Part shown: positions 19,956-20,347 of the stretch, in pieces
Layout: every line of letters begins with the position of its first letter
Numbering within the stretch: position 1 is the first letter of the stretch
Virus record (IMG/VR): IMGVR_UViG_3300047557_000638
Location: 1-20,347 of that record
Strand: one strand, 5' to 3'
DNA length: 20,347 bases
Origin: a virus
The notes under the pieces: generated by a model
The model's input: the letters and a program-made list of their open reading frames with translations, nothing else
Databases searched by the model: none
What the model was told of the DNA's origin: nothing
Position numbers and translations under genes: made by a program

Positions 19956-20347
19956 ATGTGTCTATTAGTAGTCTGTAAGCCTAATGCTGTACCTAAGCAT
20001 GACGAACTTACAGAAGGCGCGTGTAGTAATCCACACGGATACGGATTCGCTATGGTAATTGACGGAAAGATATTCCGTTATCGTACCATGTCTGCTCGTA
20101 AAGCCGTGAATAAGTTTATTCATATGCGCCAACAGAATCCACAGGGCTACGCTATATGGCATGCTAGATATGCTACGCATGGTGTACGCAACGAGGATAA
20201 CTGTCATCCGTTCCAAGTGGGTGACGATACTGATACAGTTCTAGCGCACAATGGTGTGCTAGATACTTTCATAGGGAAAGATGACAAGCGTAGCGATACG
20301 CGTATCTTCGCAGAGGATACACTACCTAAACTCGGTGGTGTATGCGC
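19956..20347 (+). CDS. Class II glutamine amidotransferase, C-terminus cut by window edge
   Basis: At least 130 residues from ATG at 19956, with AGAGGGGG before it, running off the right edge. Ntn-type glutaminase: Cys2 directly after Met is the nucleophile (MCLLVV), followed by NPHGYGFAMV, WHARYATHG (Arg and His of the glutamine site), CHPFQV and AHNGVL (the Asn-Gly oxyanion loop), then SDTRIFAED. The domain splits glutamine and passes on ammonia. The synthetase domain of purF, glmS or asnB is not seen so far. The ten-base gap after the amidoligase suggests it supplies ammonia or an amide to that enzyme or its product. Confidence 0.85.
   Translation, partial: MCLLVVCKPNAVPKHDELTEGACSNPHGYGFAMVIDGKIFRYRTMSARKAVNKFIHMRQQNPQGYAIWHARYATHGVRNEDNCHPFQVGDDTDTVLAHNGVLDTFIGKDDKRSDTRIFAEDTLPKLGGVC

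Overview
This window reads as part of a tailed double-stranded DNA phage genome, probably infecting an actinobacterium. The structural block is on the minus strand: terminase, portal, an N4-gp56-type major capsid protein and a cluster of small lysine-rich proteins. It looks like the head modules of actinophages. The moderate GC content, a TGTGANNTANNTCACA operator of the actinobacterial GlxR/CRP type and a proteasome-fold gene fit a lower-GC actinobacterial host such as a freshwater lineage. The host assignment is an inference. No integrase, attachment site, tRNA, IS element or CRISPR array was seen.

Layout. Positions 16658 down to 1 form one dense, leftward late operon whose junctions mostly overlap by 1 to 8 bases (ATGA, GTGA, TAATG). 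In transcription order it encodes: TerL with an N-terminal helix-turn-helix, portal, a proteasome/HslV-like N-terminal-nucleophile hydrolase, two small unknown proteins, a 1641-residue giant virion protein, three further putative virion proteins (230, 312 and 542 residues), scaffold, major capsid protein, two small actinophage-type proteins, and a run of small basic proteins that includes an apparently duplicated two-gene cassette. The run continues off the left edge.

Positions 16659 to 17596 are a roughly 940-base control region between the leftward late operon and the rightward early genes. It holds an AT-rich tract with three perfect hairpins, a phased array of 11-bp CCTGAGAG iterons, several sigma70-like promoters with extended -10 elements, a perfect GlxR/CRP-type operator, repeated ATGTCCGATTTATCCC words, and a 108-base element closed by a perfect 10-bp stem with internal hairpins (a possible structured leader RNA).

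Positions 17597 to 20347 hold rightward, probably early, genes: a small basic unknown protein, a 53-residue protein, a 40-residue zinc ribbon, a one-helix membrane protein, a 78-residue unknown protein, an amidoligase (glutamate-cysteine-ligase-like COOH-NH2 ligase) fused to an array of zinc-binding CxxC knuckles, and a class II glutamine amidotransferase cut by the right edge. The last two form a plausible amide-bond modification cassette.

Most worth following up: the proteasome-like peptidase sitting where a prohead protease normally sits, the zinc-knuckle amidoligase with its amidotransferase partner, the composite control region, and the apparently complete absence of GATC from the 20 kb.
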